A stretch of 64,000 nucleotides of DNA from Hirundichthys speculiger (GCA_018398805.1 JAGFBZ010002122.1:228501-292500), one strand, 5' to 3'. Shown: positions 10,441-22,501, counted from the stretch's first letter. Made by a program: numbers and translations. The notes: a model not told the origin generated them from the sequence alone.

Positions 10441-12082
10441 ACCACAAATTACCGACCCAGTCTCAGTAAAAGCAGAGGTTATGGCATCGTTTTAATCCCA
10501 TCTCAGTGACTCTTTAAAACAATTTAAACAATTTAAAACATTTAAAACAATCTGAGGTGTGTTTTCTGCCCCGATCCAGATGTAATTATATCAGCTGTGG
10601 TAGATATTGCGACACAATTATATTATATCCAGCACGCAGGAAAAGATAAAGAGATCAGTCAACATGTTGGTACATTCACACGTACGTGGTTGGAGGTTGG
10701 GAGATTTTCAACTTTTTCCCGCTTCAACACATCCGTCAGCTAGGCGGGAACAATCCAAAGTCACATGGGTTATTAGTGCAGCGAGCAGGGAGAAATCTGA
10801 TTGGCTGTTTCTGATGTCTGGTGACGTTTCCTCAGGCGCAGTCAGCCCTACGGATATTCAACGCCGGATCCTGTACGGTACCAGTCCACCCGCGTCAGCA
10901 CCGCCGCCATCTTGGGAAGGTATTTTCACCGGCGTCGGACAGCCGGTTCCCGTTGAAGCTCATGCTTCCAGTAACAGACAGCAACAGCTGAATGAGACTT
11001 TTATTCAGCCTGGATCATTATGATCCTGTTGCTTAAATCAAATCAGCACCGTCTGGTTTAAACAAACAAACATTTTGCTTCTGTGCGCAGAAAATGACAT
11101 TAACGCCTAAAATATAGACATATGTTGATGTGCACTCACAGTGCTCGACACGGCGGCGGTCTCAGAGCGTCCCTGTCCATTCGTCTCTGTGGGACGTGCA
11201 GCATCTAGTGTTTGATGTCTACAGTCAACCCTGCTATAGATCCTCTGATTGGCCCTGTTTCAGGGCCCCGTGACGGCAGCAGTGATGGGTCCCGGAAAGT
11301 AACCAGTACCAGTGGAGTCAGTGGGCATCAGTGGTAAGGAGGCGGCCGAACAGGCTGCTCACATCAGCACACAGAAAAGAGAAGATTCAAGCTGCAGGAG
11401 CTAACGGTTCCAAAGAGATTTTGTGGTAAATGTCTCAATTGTGGCGCTTCGTCAAAATAAATGACTCTATGACTGTATTTTACGCTTATTTTATTTGGGG
11501 TTGTATAAGTTAAATGTGAGCTAATAATCACAGTCAAACATTGACCCTCAACCCTTTCCATTGTTGGGAAGGAATGAATAAACCAAAAAGAAAAAAATTC
11601 AGTTTTCCAACAGCTCTGGGACCAAATAATCTGCGTTCGACTCCACGAACTCGCTGAACTGAGCTGTACGCGACTCAACTGAACCATGTCGGTGGAAACG
11701 CAGACACTGAAACGTCACGCCGCCCTGAAAATACCAGTCCACGGTAACAAAGAGGCAGCGAGTCTGTACTGACAAACAAGCTGGTTGTCATTTAATGTGA
11801 GACCGCACCCCCCCACTCCCGACAGCTGCTGGGAGAACAAATGTCTTGACGGCAGGTGAGTCGCAGTCTGTTCAGATGTAACGAGAACGGTGGACGGGGC
11901 TGATCTCAGCTCCTGATCAGACGCTGTGGGAGAACGATGACTGTCACTGATGCTCTGGAAATTTCATCAAGTGAAATCCAGTTAAAGGTCGAACCAAACC
12001 GTCACGTCTGTCCCTGGTGGTCCCCGAGCTTCTCTAAACTGTCTCCCTATGAACTCCAGGTGCTGTTGTTAAAGTATTTACT
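10441..12082. other. Non-coding DNA with a CpG-rich patch
   Basis: The region 10660-11000 is CpG-rich for this window and carries an open frame at 10607-11023 (138 codons) that I do not recognise. A YY1-like motif lies at 10903-10914. The rest, including the minus-strand frame at 11364-11687, shows no domain. It may contain older repeat fragments that I cannot classify. Confidence 0.35.
10903..10914 (-). promoter_or_regulatory. YY1-like motif
   Basis: The plus strand reads GCCGCCATCTTG, the exact complement of the YY1 consensus CAAGATGGCGGC. YY1 sites of this form are common at vertebrate promoters and at retroelement 5' ends. No transcript is visible here, so function is inferred from the motif alone. 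Confidence 0.4.
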
Positions 12083-12090
12083 GTCGTCAA

Positions 12091-12523
12091 TAGGGCTGTA
12101 GCGATACACTAATCTCGTGATACGATACGATACACGATATTCAGCTCACGATACGATATATATCGATATTCATCTTACAATACATTAACATCATTTTCCG
12201 AAAGATTTTAAAGGGACAAAGTGATTTTGGTGACATCTTGTGAGTGTTCCAATGACTTTATTTGAATTGATTGAACTGAAAGCATCAATTACACATTATA
12301 TGGCTGACAGGCAGCTTGCAAATGCTGGACAAAATGAATAAAATATTTGTTGAGAAAAATAGTTTCATTTATTTAAAGAGTGCAAATTGTTGCTTGCAAG
12401 CTTTTAAAGGTGCGACATGGGGCTTTTGAAAGAAGTTTAGAATATTGATACCCACGGTTGAAAAATCAATACTTGATAAAATATCGATATATATCACAGA
12501 ATCGATAGAATCGCTCAGCTCTA
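12091..12523. mobile_element. hAT-C non-autonomous transposon (433 bp)
   Basis: The tips TAGGGCTGTAGCGATACAC and GAATCGCTCAGCTCTA bound the element. The flanking octamers GTCGTCAA (12083-12090) and GTCATCAA (12524-12531) differ at one base. The orientation is opposite to the copies at 6234, 40929 and 46722. The interior is rich in ATCGATAT palindromes and has no conserved open frame. Confidence 0.92.
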
Positions 12524-12727
12524 GTCATCAACGGCGTCCTTGATCCTCGTCATCCTGAATCTTTAATGATCGAGTTCAATGAAGGTGCTCAGGTGCATCA
12601 AGCAGCTCTGGCGGCCATGTTCTGCAGGATACAGCGGAACCATTTTGTTATTCTCAGGCTTATGACGTCAGACAGTGACGACGATATGTACACGAGCACC
12701 TCCTCATCCCTCACAAGCAAACGTCAT

Positions 12728-13587
12728 TAGGGTTGGGCACCGAAAAACGATTCCAAGTAGGAATCGGTTCCTAATGTCCGGTTCTGGGGTCGTTTAGAAG
12801 ATTTTTGAATGACGATTCCTCTTTTCGGTTCCTAAATGTCCGCGCTATTTACTGCACTAGTTGTTGTTACCCGGCGTACTCAACTCCTCGCTAGTGTCGA
12901 TGTCACGTCCGTCGCCGACGGGACTTCACTCGCCACAACATGGATCCCAAGAGACGCCGCTTTCGAGTTTGGCAGCATTTCAGTCCGGGAAATGACGGCT
13001 ACCTGGCGCAGTGCAACATCTGCGGGAAGCGTGTTACTGCCAAAGGAGGGAGCACGACTAATATGGCAAAACACCTTCACCTGCATGGCATCACAAAAAT
13101 AAACGAGTGTAGCGTATTTAATTCACTGCGTTGCTCCCCCGCTCCTAACCCTTCTCACATATATGTGTACAGGCCTCTTCCACAGCTAGCAAACACGTTT
13201 TCCACAGCAACACTACCTGCAGAACGTTCACGTTTGAATTCTAAAAGAGCAGATATGGTCATCTTCCTAAACAAAAACTGTTGATTTCATTTTTTGTTGG
13301 GCAAAATTTATTTTGGAGGCAACTGCCAACTGTAAGTTGTTTAATATTTAGGCTGTAAGTGAATTCTGTGTGTGCATATGTGCATGCTAGCATGTGTAAG
13401 AATCAGAATGGCCTGTCGCCTGTGTAAATGTGTCACAGTTTTTTTTAATGAAAAAATTCTACTGTTAGATAAGTCGCGATCTGTTGACCTACACATCAAA
13501 GAATCGGAATCGAGAATCATTTTGAACAGGAATCGAAACAGAGAATCGGAATCAGAATCATTAAAATCCAAACGATGCCCAACCCTA
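12728..13587 (+). mobile_element. hAT-B transposon with BED-finger exon (860 bp)
   Basis: The tips TAGGGTTGGGCACCGAAAAA and ATGCCCAACCCTA are flanked by an exact 8-bp duplication, AACGTCAT (12720-12727 and 13588-13595). This is the uninterrupted version of the element at 3182-4682. It keeps only the first exon of a transposase. Both ends consist of terminal runs of GAATCG-like repeats. Confidence 0.95.
12940..13284 (+). pseudogene. BED zinc-finger exon of a hAT-B transposase
   Basis: The frame opens at ATG 12940 with MDPKRRR. It continues with VWQHF (residues 10-14), C25-X2-C28 (CNIC) and H45-X3-H49, the BED-finger ligand set for DNA binding. It stays open for 114 codons, but residues after about 70 have no recognisable domain and probably represent former intron. 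No catalytic DDE or hATC domain follows before the right tip at 13587. The finger could still fold if it were transcribed. Confidence 0.85.
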
Positions 13588-13595
13588 AACGTCAT

Positions 13596-14820
13596 CCTGC
13601 CAACGGTTGAATTATCTTCAGTTTATCTGCGGTTTGACAGAAAGATGTTTGTAGGCGATTCACCTGTAGAGGTGCCGGTAGGTTCTTTCGAACTTAACTT
13701 TCTGCCTTTTTTACTCCTCGAGTTTCAGCTCTTCACTCCGTCAGATCCACATGCTGTTTTCTTTATTCACGAGCGAAGAAAACCGGACGACACCCCGACT
13801 GCCGTCCGGGTCCAGACCTCTGAGTCTCTTTGGCCACTCCCAGTCGGTGTCTTCATCCTTCTGTTGAATGATAAATGGAGGGAACTGCTGATAGTCGGAT
13901 GAAAACGAAGATTAAATTCAGCTGGATGTGCCAGGCTTTTTAAAAAAAAACTAAAATGAAGTGCATCCACCTCTGATTCCTGCTGGTCGGACTGCAGCTG
14001 GAAACGCAGAGCAACAGGTTGATAATTCTGTCTGGTACCGGCCAACCACGGCTGAGCACTTCCACCCTGGAAACCTGTGACAGTTTATCCGTAATGTGCG
14101 CTCTAACGGGGGGAAGCGTCCGTGGATAACGGATGGATGCAGTCCAGCAGTCAAGGTGTCAAATCAAAGGACGCAACCCGTCAAAATGCAGGTGACGCGG
14201 ATTTGACATGATCTCCAACGTTTATCGGAGATAAGCGTCTGGCGAGACACTGCTGTCTGTTTGAATTTATTTCACTGCGGATCAGCGCTAACTGGTGTTT
14301 TGGTCCAATAAAAGCTTGAAAAGAAATGATTTGTGGTTTATTTAACAGCCTGGTGGACGGATTTGTTGGTTTAGTCCCAAAACTCATCATCAATCATTCC
14401 ATTAAAGTCGCACTTCAAACCACTTCTTTGTCATTTGCATCAGGAGTTTTTAAAAATAAAGCAAAAAAAAACACCAAATCAGGACATTTAAAGGAAAACA
14501 AAAACTGGGTTCTTTGGAGTTTGGTTTCAGACCATCTCCAAGCTCCTTTCCAGTGACAACGCTTGCAAATATTAACTAGTAAGAGCAGTTTAGTCGTAGA
14601 AGTTGAGTAGTTTAAGGTCAACGTGACTGGAAGAGGAACTGTAACTCCAGGTTGATCAGCAGCAGGATCATGTGGACAGTGGATGAAGAGCCAACGAAAG
14701 AAAAAAAACAAAAAATAAAACCATTCAGGCGGAACTTTAAGGTCACGGGACGCGACTGTCTGATCTCATTATCTGTCACCTTCTGAGCAACAATGGGCCC
14801 CGTGAAAGAAGACCCGGGAG
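13596..14820. other. Non-coding DNA without a recognised gene
   Basis: No gene is supported. The 176-codon frame that reaches 13902 begins inside the hAT-B right end and continues into flanking DNA, so it is chance. The minus-strand frames at 13767-14711 have no known domain. Confidence 0.4.
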
Positions 14821-16000
14821 GACCGCACTATTGAAAGAAGAGCATAGAGGAAAAAGAGACAGACTGGAGTACAGGCTGGCTATAGTTCCCGCCGACAGCC
14901 CACAGAGATTCTCGTCTTCTAGGCGGTGAAACAAAACTGGAGCTTTAATTCACACCAGGTCTGCTCTAGAGCATGGAGGGGTTTGATCATGTTTGGAGGC
15001 TCTTTTACTTTTTCTGGAAGGGGGACCTTAAGCCCCCGATCGTACACTTCCCCTTACCGGTTAACACTAGCCGCTACCCGCAAATTGTGGGTTTAGGAAT
15101 ATCCGCTAACCGCTAATGCAATCTTCCGCTCCCTAAAGCCGCTACCTGTTATGCCGACTCCCTTACTCACTTTGTAGGTGTGGCAATGGGCGTGTTTTTT
15201 GCCCTTTCTGCAAACTTTGTATTTTGCGATCACGGGTTGCGGGTAGACCAACCGCTACCCGCATCAATGGCATCAATGCGCTTCCACCTGGTCACATGTG
15301 GACGTGAACAAACGTCTCTACCTCTCGAATTAACTCTTGTATAAAAGCGTGATTTGGCCTCAGTTGAACCCCTGAGAAAATGGCAGAGATCGTCTTAAAC
15401 GGCTTGATCGCCAGTTAAACCATAGACGACCAGAGCGTGTTTACTGGGAGGACACCGACTATCTGGGACTTTCAGGTAGCGGATAGGAATTGTCTGTGTA
15501 AAAATATTTATATGTATATATCAGTGCAGAGGAGGAGGAGGAAGGAAGAGGAGGAAGCTCTACAGCAGAGTCCCAGACGAGCTGCTCATGAGAGCTGCTC
15601 TGATCTAGATGAAAAGACGCTACATAGCGGTTAGCGGGTAGCGCAACCTGCTCTTAAAGGCAATGGCTGCTGGCGCACTGATTGGTTTAACAGGTGGAAT
15701 GCCCTAATCACTCCTATGGATAATGTAGCGGTTAGCGCAGGTGGGATAGCAGGTTTAGCAAAGGGGAAGATTGCGTTCTTCGTGGGGGAACGAGCCTCCC
15801 GCTACCCGCTATCCCTAAATAGCAGCTTCAGGAGATCTGGCGAAAGATTGGACCATAAATCTAAAACCCAGCGAAGCGTCAAGACTTTCAAGGTATGCTT
15901 GAGCAGAACCAAAAAGGTCAGCCTCAGTCACAGTTCATGGCCCCTCCAGCAGGATAAATCCCCATAAACAATCCCCCCATACTGGCTGGACTACAGTTAA
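14821..16000 (+). pseudogene. Degenerate Tc1-like transposase, split by a Harbinger-like element
   Basis: Before the insertion, bases near 14928 read GETKLEL, matching the DETKIEL box around a catalytic Asp of Tc1 transposases. This is followed by a HGG...GS-like segment. After the insertion, bases near 15938 read WPLQQDKSP, matching the WxFQQDNDPKH box of the second catalytic Asp. Stops and frameshifts are frequent. The order and spacing of the two boxes support a single Tc1 copy cut in two by the element at 15032-15854. Confidence 0.6.
15032..15854 (+). mobile_element. PIF/Harbinger-like element, copy 1
   Basis: The ends read GCCCCCGATCGTACACTTCC and ATCTGGCGAAAGATTGGACC, matching the tips of the copy at 44437. 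TAA lies at both edges if one extra base is allowed on the right. The subterminal regions consist of repeated CCGCTACCCGCTA motifs. The interior (near 15379) starts an ATG frame, MAEIVLNG, that closes quickly and may be a relic of a first exon. Plus is used here for the orientation shared by copies 1, 3 and 5. Confidence 0.85.
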
Positions 16001-17926
16001 ACGGGCCTTCAGAATGCGGGTTACGCACAAAAGCATGTTGAACCCGAATTTAGGGAAACTCATGAGTTTTTGGTTTCACAAAGCAAGCTAACTTCACGCC
16101 AAGAAAGAGGGTCAAGTCAAGCCCGTTACCCAGGTAACCTCTACTCAGAGTCTGCTACAACGGTAACATACTCTGTGAACTAAACCTGGTGGAAAGCGGG
16201 TTTAGCTGCACATAGGAAAAGTTTCTTCTCCATCGCCTCCCTCCCATGAAGCTGTAACGGGTCTGATTTAATCACACAGGTGACATTATAACTCGTGTTT
16301 TCGTGACATCTGAACAATCACAGGTTCTTTGGTTGACTGAAGATCCCGTTAAAAAGTTATATAGCCTCGCCCCACTAGCCTATATAACATACATTTATGG
16401 GATCGAGTCTCGAGCACTTGCATACTTTTCGCTTACAGATAAAGTTGGTGGCCAGTTGTTCTGGAAGGGGAAAAGACATGCAAACATTTAAGGGAATCAG
16501 TGACTTCGTACTTCCAGGAAACAAAACGAACATGGAAAGCTTTATAGTTGATTTTACAGACTGTATAAACAGAACTGGGCAAACCCTCTGTGATGTCGTC
16601 CACTGGTCTTCTGAAGCCGGCTTTTCAAAGCTCTGGTTGATGCCTTATTGGCAGGAGTCAACCGCCCAACCCTCCTCAATCCAGTTATGGGCCAACAGGT
16701 GGAATGAACAATCCTGCCAGTTGGTTGGAATCCACCCACCTCAACATCAGTCACTGCAATAACGCCATGTTAGCGTACAATACTACGCTAGCATCTGTCC
16801 ATCTGTCCTCATTTCAGATCCTCCCGAGCTCTGTCAGAGCTACAGCGCTCATTCAGCCACTAGCCCGAAGGCCGAGGCTAGTCAGCTAGCTAACCCAGAG
16901 AAGTTAGCCGAGGCAGCCTAGCGGCCTACAGCTGCTCTGGCCTTAGCATTTCCACACTGGACCCTCCAACCCAGAGCCCTCTGTGGTGCGCAGTTAGTAC
17001 GATTAAAATTATAATGATTACGCTTTCTTAGAAAGTAATAAGTAGCGCTACTTCACCCACATTTGGAGCCGGCACCTAGTGGTCATTCCATGAACTGCAC
17101 ATTTCCATACATCTGCATCGGCTTCCGGTTTGAAAAGCAAAGATTTTGCTCCTTGGGCTCCCGTAAATCTCACCCCTCCTATGAGATCTGTGTTCTACAG
17201 CTTTGTGCCATCAGTTTCTGACGGGTCCGAGAATTCCACTCAGGGTCTGTGATGTCACAGTTCGCTGCAGATCTGAATGGCTCATATTTTCAGACCGAGG
17301 TAGCTCTCAACAAAGAGACAGAATCTGATCTAACAGTCACATCAGACATTTTTTTCTGTGTCGTACGATCCTTTTGGATAATAACCATGTTTGCATCATC
17401 GCTGCGGTCACGTTAACAGGCTAACGGTGGTATTCAGCCTCTCAGTTCATGGCCTCCAACACCCACAACACACTCACACCGATGTCAGAATCGTTTTAAC
17501 TCCATGAAGATTCACGACATGAACTCTTTGTCCTTAAGAGAGAATAACGACAATAGGCGGATAAAGGGAAGTCACCACATTTAACAGCATTAAGCCACTC
17601 AGTACCAGACGCATTAGAGGGAGAAAGAGGGGATGAAAAATAAGGATGAGAAGAGAGCGAAAACGACAGCGAGGCACAGGCAGAGACGAGCGAGGCAGTG
17701 ATAAATCTGAGGATTAATCCGGGCTACTACAGAGGGATTAAATCATTTCCTCGCTGAACGTTCGCCTGCTCCGTCAAACAGCCGAGGTTAAGCAAACCGC
17801 CGTCTCCCTGCCCCGCTCTGTTCTGCTGCTGCGCTCTCATCCACGCAGCCATCGTTTCCCCGTCTCCTTAATGGCATTAGGAGGGGAAGTCTTTAATCGG
17901 AGGAGCGACGCGGCGAGGAAGGCCTC
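16001..17926. other. Non-coding DNA, probably containing old unclassified repeats
   Basis: The segment 16010-16260 has AACCCGAATTTAGG and AAACCTGGTGGAAAGCGGGT motifs reminiscent of Harbinger-type MITEs, and 16540-16745 looks like an interspersed repeat. I cannot define ends or duplications for either. The 121-codon frame at 16397-16762 lies within this repeat-like DNA and has no domain. Nothing coding is supported. Confidence 0.35.
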
Positions 17927-17954
17927 TGCACGTGCGCGCGTGCACGCGTGCACG
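17927..17954. repeat. Alternating purine-pyrimidine tract (possible Z-DNA)
   Basis: All 28 bases alternate strictly between pyrimidine and purine, mainly CG and CA/TG steps (TGCACGTGCGCGCGTGCACG and on). Such tracts are the classical Z-DNA formers. A (GT)n microsatellite follows 130 bp downstream. Confidence 0.8.
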
Positions 17955-18086
17955 GATACGGACACAAGCGCTGAGCAGATGGATCGTTGGGCTAATAGAT
18001 GTCAGTGTTTCTGATAATCTGATGCAGGAGAGAGAGAGACTGCAGAAAGACTCATTGATTTCCCTCGTGGCAAGTCTATATGTGCA

Positions 18087-18126
18087 CGTGTGTGTGTGTG
18101 TGTGTGTGTGAGTGTGTGTGTGTGTA
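18087..18126. repeat. (GT)n microsatellite
   Basis: There are about twenty GT units with a single GA interruption near 18111. It is a typical vertebrate dinucleotide microsatellite. Confidence 0.95.
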
Positions 18127-18244
18127 TGTAGGCGGACAAATGGATTACTTTGAGAAGAAAAAAAAAAAATCACATCCGTGTATCAAAATCAAAACTGACA
18201 GCTTCAAACAGTTTGTCAAATTTCCCAAATCACCCAGTTATTTC

Positions 18245-19293
18245 TACAGAGGGGAATTGATAAGATTTTTCCGATTCCGACACCATTATCGAAACCGTTT
18301 AATGATTCGATTCTTTATCGATTCTCTTATCGATTCTAATTTAAGGAAAAAGGAGAATAAACTGTTTTATCAGCATACATTTTTTTTAGTTAGAAGTCAC
18401 GACCTTACAAACTCAACAGCGAGGTCAAAAGAGGCCCAAAGCCTGGATAACGTGTTAACTGTTGTAATATGTAACTGTGCAAATACACAAGAATGTGGAA
18501 CATTTTACTAACAGATTTTTCCTAATAGATATTAAAAAAATCTCCCTTTTAAAAGGATATATGAGCTCACTAAGCACTCAAAAATAATAATAAAGAAAGA
18601 TAAATACTATCAAATACAACGGAACAGAGCATAGTGCAAATTCTACTATGAAGAATTAACAATTCTTTTGCAGTAAAATAATTATGTCTTCCAGCCTCTG
18701 AACCAGCCAGACTCTCTCTCTCGTCATGGTCATCTTCTAAATGTAATGCAGAAGGCATTCGTTTAATAGCATAGTGTTAACGTTATAGCGTGTTTTACAA
18801 AGAAGCACATAGGCAGTGGGATAGCTACTTACCAGAGTTACCAGAGGTGATCTTAGCTTGGCTACTGCTGCTGGGTTGAGATCCATCAGTCCGAAGCGTC
18901 AAAAACACGACACTCGTTATCAACATTGTGTGTTCAAATGTTTCTGCATGTTAGCCGTGTTCCCTCCCGACGCTGTTATCTCCACTTTACAATGACTGCT
19001 AGTTGCCTTGTTGCCATCTTTCTTTGGTGAAGTGAAGCCAAACTTTGGAGCGTTTGAACCTGGTGGGCGCCATTGTTGTTCACAACTGCAATGCTAACGT
19101 ACTAAACCGACGTAACTTAATCACGTGCAAGTGCTTTCTGGAATTGACTGTGCTTTTTTTTATTAAATTACGTGAGATTCGTGCTGGTTGGAATCGATAA
19201 GAGAATCGCTGGATAAACTGCCAAACAATTCCATGTAATTGAAACACACGGAACTGGTTCTCTACAGGAACCGGTTCTCGATTCCCAACCCTA
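18245..19293 (-). mobile_element. hAT-A transposon with BED-finger exon (1,049 bp)
   Basis: The left tip TACAGAGGGGAATTGATAAG and right tip GATTCCCAACCCTA are flanked by an exact 8-bp duplication, GTTATTTC (18237-18244 and 19294-19301). It is nearly the same length as the copy at 29885-30971 but in the opposite orientation. The two diverge by scattered substitutions and small indels, so they are separate insertions. Confidence 0.95.
18829..19073 (-). pseudogene. Frameshifted BED zinc-finger exon (hAT-A)
   Basis: This is the minus-strand counterpart of the open BED exon at 30104-30358, starting with ATGGCGCCCACCAGG at 19073. Relative to that copy it has an extra base after the VWLHFT-coding segment and an in-frame TAG just downstream. 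The zinc-ligand part is therefore not translatable. It is a dead copy of the transposase first exon. Confidence 0.8.
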
Positions 19294-19301
19294 GTTATTT
19301 C

Positions 19302-19697
19302 TGAGCTTCGGGTTTCTCTTTTCTCTGCAGCGTAACTGATTTCAGATCTGCACGTGCGCCAGTGTTGGTGCTGAAAAGGATCGTTCTTGTTCCACGGTGT
19401 TACTTGTCCCAAAAAACCCACAGATTCAGACCCTCGGCAGGTGAGATCCCATCAAACCTGGCAGGCGTTGAAAGAACGTCAGAGCCATCAACTGAGTTGA
19501 CTTTCCTCAGATTCGAACTTGTACATCAGAGAGAAACGAGGGTTCAGAAGCACCCGACTGACTTTCTAACACATAAGATGGACCGGCAGCGTTGCCAGGT
19601 GGGAAATGTAGGATTATTGTACCAGAGACTAAAAATTATCGTATTTTGAGGGAAATTATCGTACATCTGTCATAACCAAAATACCAAGCCCAGTGAT
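19302..19697. other. Non-coding DNA without a recognised gene
   Basis: The stretch 19590-19650 (TGCCAGGTGGGAAATG followed by two ATTATCGTA repeats) looks like an old interspersed repeat but cannot be classified. No coding support is seen. Confidence 0.35.
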
Positions 19698-20143
19698 GCG
19701 CTGATGATGAGAGAACATGTTCATGACACGTCCTGACCGGTGTAGGCTATTAGCGTTAGCAGTTGCTACCAATAGCATCTGTATCCACAAAGAAAATAAC
19801 GACGTGGATTTATTGTTGTTTACATCACGTAGCCTATGTAGCAACTGAACCGGTAGAAGAAGACAACTTTAGGTAAGAAAATCTAGTTTTATTCAACGCT
19901 AGACAACTTTAACAGGAGCAACTATGGGCTGGATTGTCTTGGTTCTATTCGGGTAACTCGGTTCGGTTTGTGGTCGGAAACTAAAGTCTCGGGTCGGGTG
20001 GATCCGAGTCCAAATATTGTGGGTACATTCAGGTTCGGACTCCCGGACTCATGATAATAGCTCGGGTCGGGTCGGTTTCGGGTCGAATTTTCACGGGTCC
20101 ATTAGGGTTCGGGTCCATGAACCTGGACCTGTGAAGACCTCTA
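19698..20143. mobile_element. hAT-E fragment
   Basis: Sequence from about 19722 to 20143 is the reverse complement of parts of the complete copies at 52751-53487 and 59871-60304. It ends in the family tip GTGAAGACCTCTA at 20143. The opposite tip and a matching target duplication are absent, so this copy is truncated at its left end. The characteristic GGGTCGGGTC repeats near the tip are present. Confidence 0.85.
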
Positions 20144-21488
20144 CTTCATGGACAGAATGGGTTAACGGCACCACATCAGCCCCAACTTACAGTTGCGTCA
20201 GACTAATGTGTCCCGCAAAAACAAATTAAAGGTGGGAACTAATGAGGCCTGGAGGCGATTTTGGAGACTCATTTTTTTTCCTTAGTTTTTCTCTTCTGCT
20301 CAAACTCCTGAAATCTCGCTCCACTTCCTGATCTGTAACAACGCGCTATCGTGACGTCACCTCAACAAACCTTAGTGCGCCGATGCAGAAGTCTGAGGCA
20401 GAAGCCCGCTCTCTCTCAACTCAAAGTGGTAGGCTAATCTGTTAGCTAAATAAGTAGGCTATCATGCCGAAGTGGAGAAAATATAAGAAATGGTGTTTAC
20501 GTGGTTGATGTTACTGCTGCTGTGTTAACCTCGGCCTGGCACTGGGATACATGATGTGCATTTTTGCACATTTTCTGTGACATGCACTATGATAAAATAC
20601 AACTATATATTTAGGCTTTATTGTTTATTACTGTAAATGCATTTAAATCCACGTTTATTTAAATATGAAATGTTTTCCTATTAAAAAAACTTATTGGGCC
20701 CCTGAAGTGGGCAGGTTTTGGAACACGATTGGGCGGAAATGGCTCAACCAAATCTGGCAACACAGGAGCCGGCAGGAACTGGAACTGGAACTGGTTGAGT
20801 TTAATGCGGGAAAACGGCGGGAATCAGGAGAATAACAACACGAGCTCGGTTTGTTGTCTGTAGTGTTTGTTGTGCTGCTCGGACACTCGGGGGGTGAAAT
20901 GAAGAAGAACGATAACCCTGAAGAAAACAAGAGCATTCTTTCACCAAGTTATTTCTCCAGCATTATCCATCTTACCCCCGACTGTAAAGAGATAAGTTAT
21001 TTACTAAAACGGACGCCAAACTCACCAATGTTTGTCTTTTTTAACTGTCTTGGGTGCTTCGTAGACTCTCTTTTACTCCTCTACAAACTGAAGCGTACAA
21101 TAAAATGATGCAGTAGGTTTCTTTTTCTGAAGCAGAATCAGCCCTGAACTGTGTTTAAATTCATATAAACACAGCTCTGATTGAGATCAGGGACCGTGAT
21201 GGCTGCTGGGAGCTGCTCACAATCACGTTCTGGTTCAGGCTCGTGCAACTTTTTGCGTCTCCACAGACACCTCGAAACCTTCAGCGGACTTAAACAGAGT
21301 CTCTTGGAGCAGCAAATAAAGAAATTTTTTTTTTTTTTTTTTTTTTTTGCCACAACCTTCGCCTAGTTAGACGAGTAATGACAGGCGTGGGTGTTTACCT
21401 CACGCATGTGCAGCATCTCTCTGAAAGGTTCCAGCCGACACCTGAGTGACACCTGAGCGCTCCTCTTTCTCCTCTGAATCCTCCTGCA

Positions 21489-21527
21489 CCCCCCCCCCCC
21501 CCCCCCCCCCACCACCACCACCACCCC
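21489..21527. repeat. Poly-C run followed by (ACC)n
   Basis: Twenty-two consecutive C (21489-21510) are followed by five to six ACC units. The minus strand is a strong candidate for G-quadruplex folding. Confidence 0.95.
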
Positions 21528-22012
21528 TGCAGTTGTAATTGGGTATGACACAGGATCAACTGGGAGAGAGGGTGAGAGAGGACGCATTTGAATGCGCCGA
21601 CTGTCATCTTCATCACTGCTCCTCCTCTAACCCGCTGCTGCTGTTGCCGTAGCAACATCTACGTGACCGCATCCCCCACCAACCCTCCTCCACCTCCATG
21701 TTTTTTTTTTTTTGTTGTATTTTTTTTTTTTTTTTTAATCAAGATTGACCCCAAGTGTCTCAAAGATCGTGCGTCTGTATGTGAGGCGCTCTGTGCCAGT
21801 TACCGCAAACATCACCGCGGATTTTAATGCGGGAACTCGGGAAGAATTATCCCGAGTGGAGAAAATGTAGCCGCTCAAGTCCAGCTTGTTACATTAAGGT
21901 AATCAAGTACGTCGCTGCACACCTGGCTGAGTCTCGCTGTCGCTGAGGGGGAACGTCTCGAGCTCCAAAGCTCCCACAGCTGCCACGAGCTGTCCTTCAT
22001 CACAGCTTCTTC

Positions 22013-22039
22013 AATAAATAAATAAATAAATAAATAAAA
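22013..22039. repeat. (AATA)n microsatellite
   Basis: This is a tract of six to seven AATA units. It is a simple repeat that could be the tail of a lost LINE, but no LINE body is visible next to it. Confidence 0.9.
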
Positions 22040-22501
22040 TACAGGTGATTTCAGGATATTTGTTTCCTTTTGGTTTACTGGAAGGAAAAAGCCATTCTGA
22101 TTTATTTTGTGCCAAGTGCCAAAACGGTTAAACTGCTTTTACATCTATATATTATATGCTTTTCTGTGATTTTCATCTCATCATTAGGGTTTTATGATGA
22201 TCGATCACCTTAGAGACAACTGAAATTTAAAAATAATAATAATAACGAGCAAAACGTATGTCGCAGCATTCCCGTGCACAGTTTACTCCGACTTCATGGT
22301 GCTGAGAAAGCTTCGTTCTGGAGAGTTTTTTTCCCAAAGTGGCTCTCTGTGATGTCATCACCGGCAGAATCTCCTTGTATGGTCACATGTTCTCCAGGAA
22401 GTCTGCATCCGCAACAGCAAGAGCTTCAGCTGGTGTTTCAAAAGTGGAGGTTTACGACTGTAAAGCAGATGCACCATCCTGGTGGATCTGCTGGAGATAA
22501 A

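Larger units (their letters stand above)
20144..22501. other. Non-coding DNA rich in homopolymers
   Basis: It contains runs of T at 21325-21348 and 21702-21736 and a C-run at 21489-21510. No exon is supported. The frames at 20851-21108 and 21588-21827 are driven by low-complexity sequence. The segment 22270-22500 contains a possible repeat fragment with no recognisable ends. Confidence 0.4.

Noticed and set aside
13372..13902. 176-codon plus-strand frame
   Set aside because: It starts in the terminal repeats of hAT-B and crosses the target duplication into unrelated DNA.
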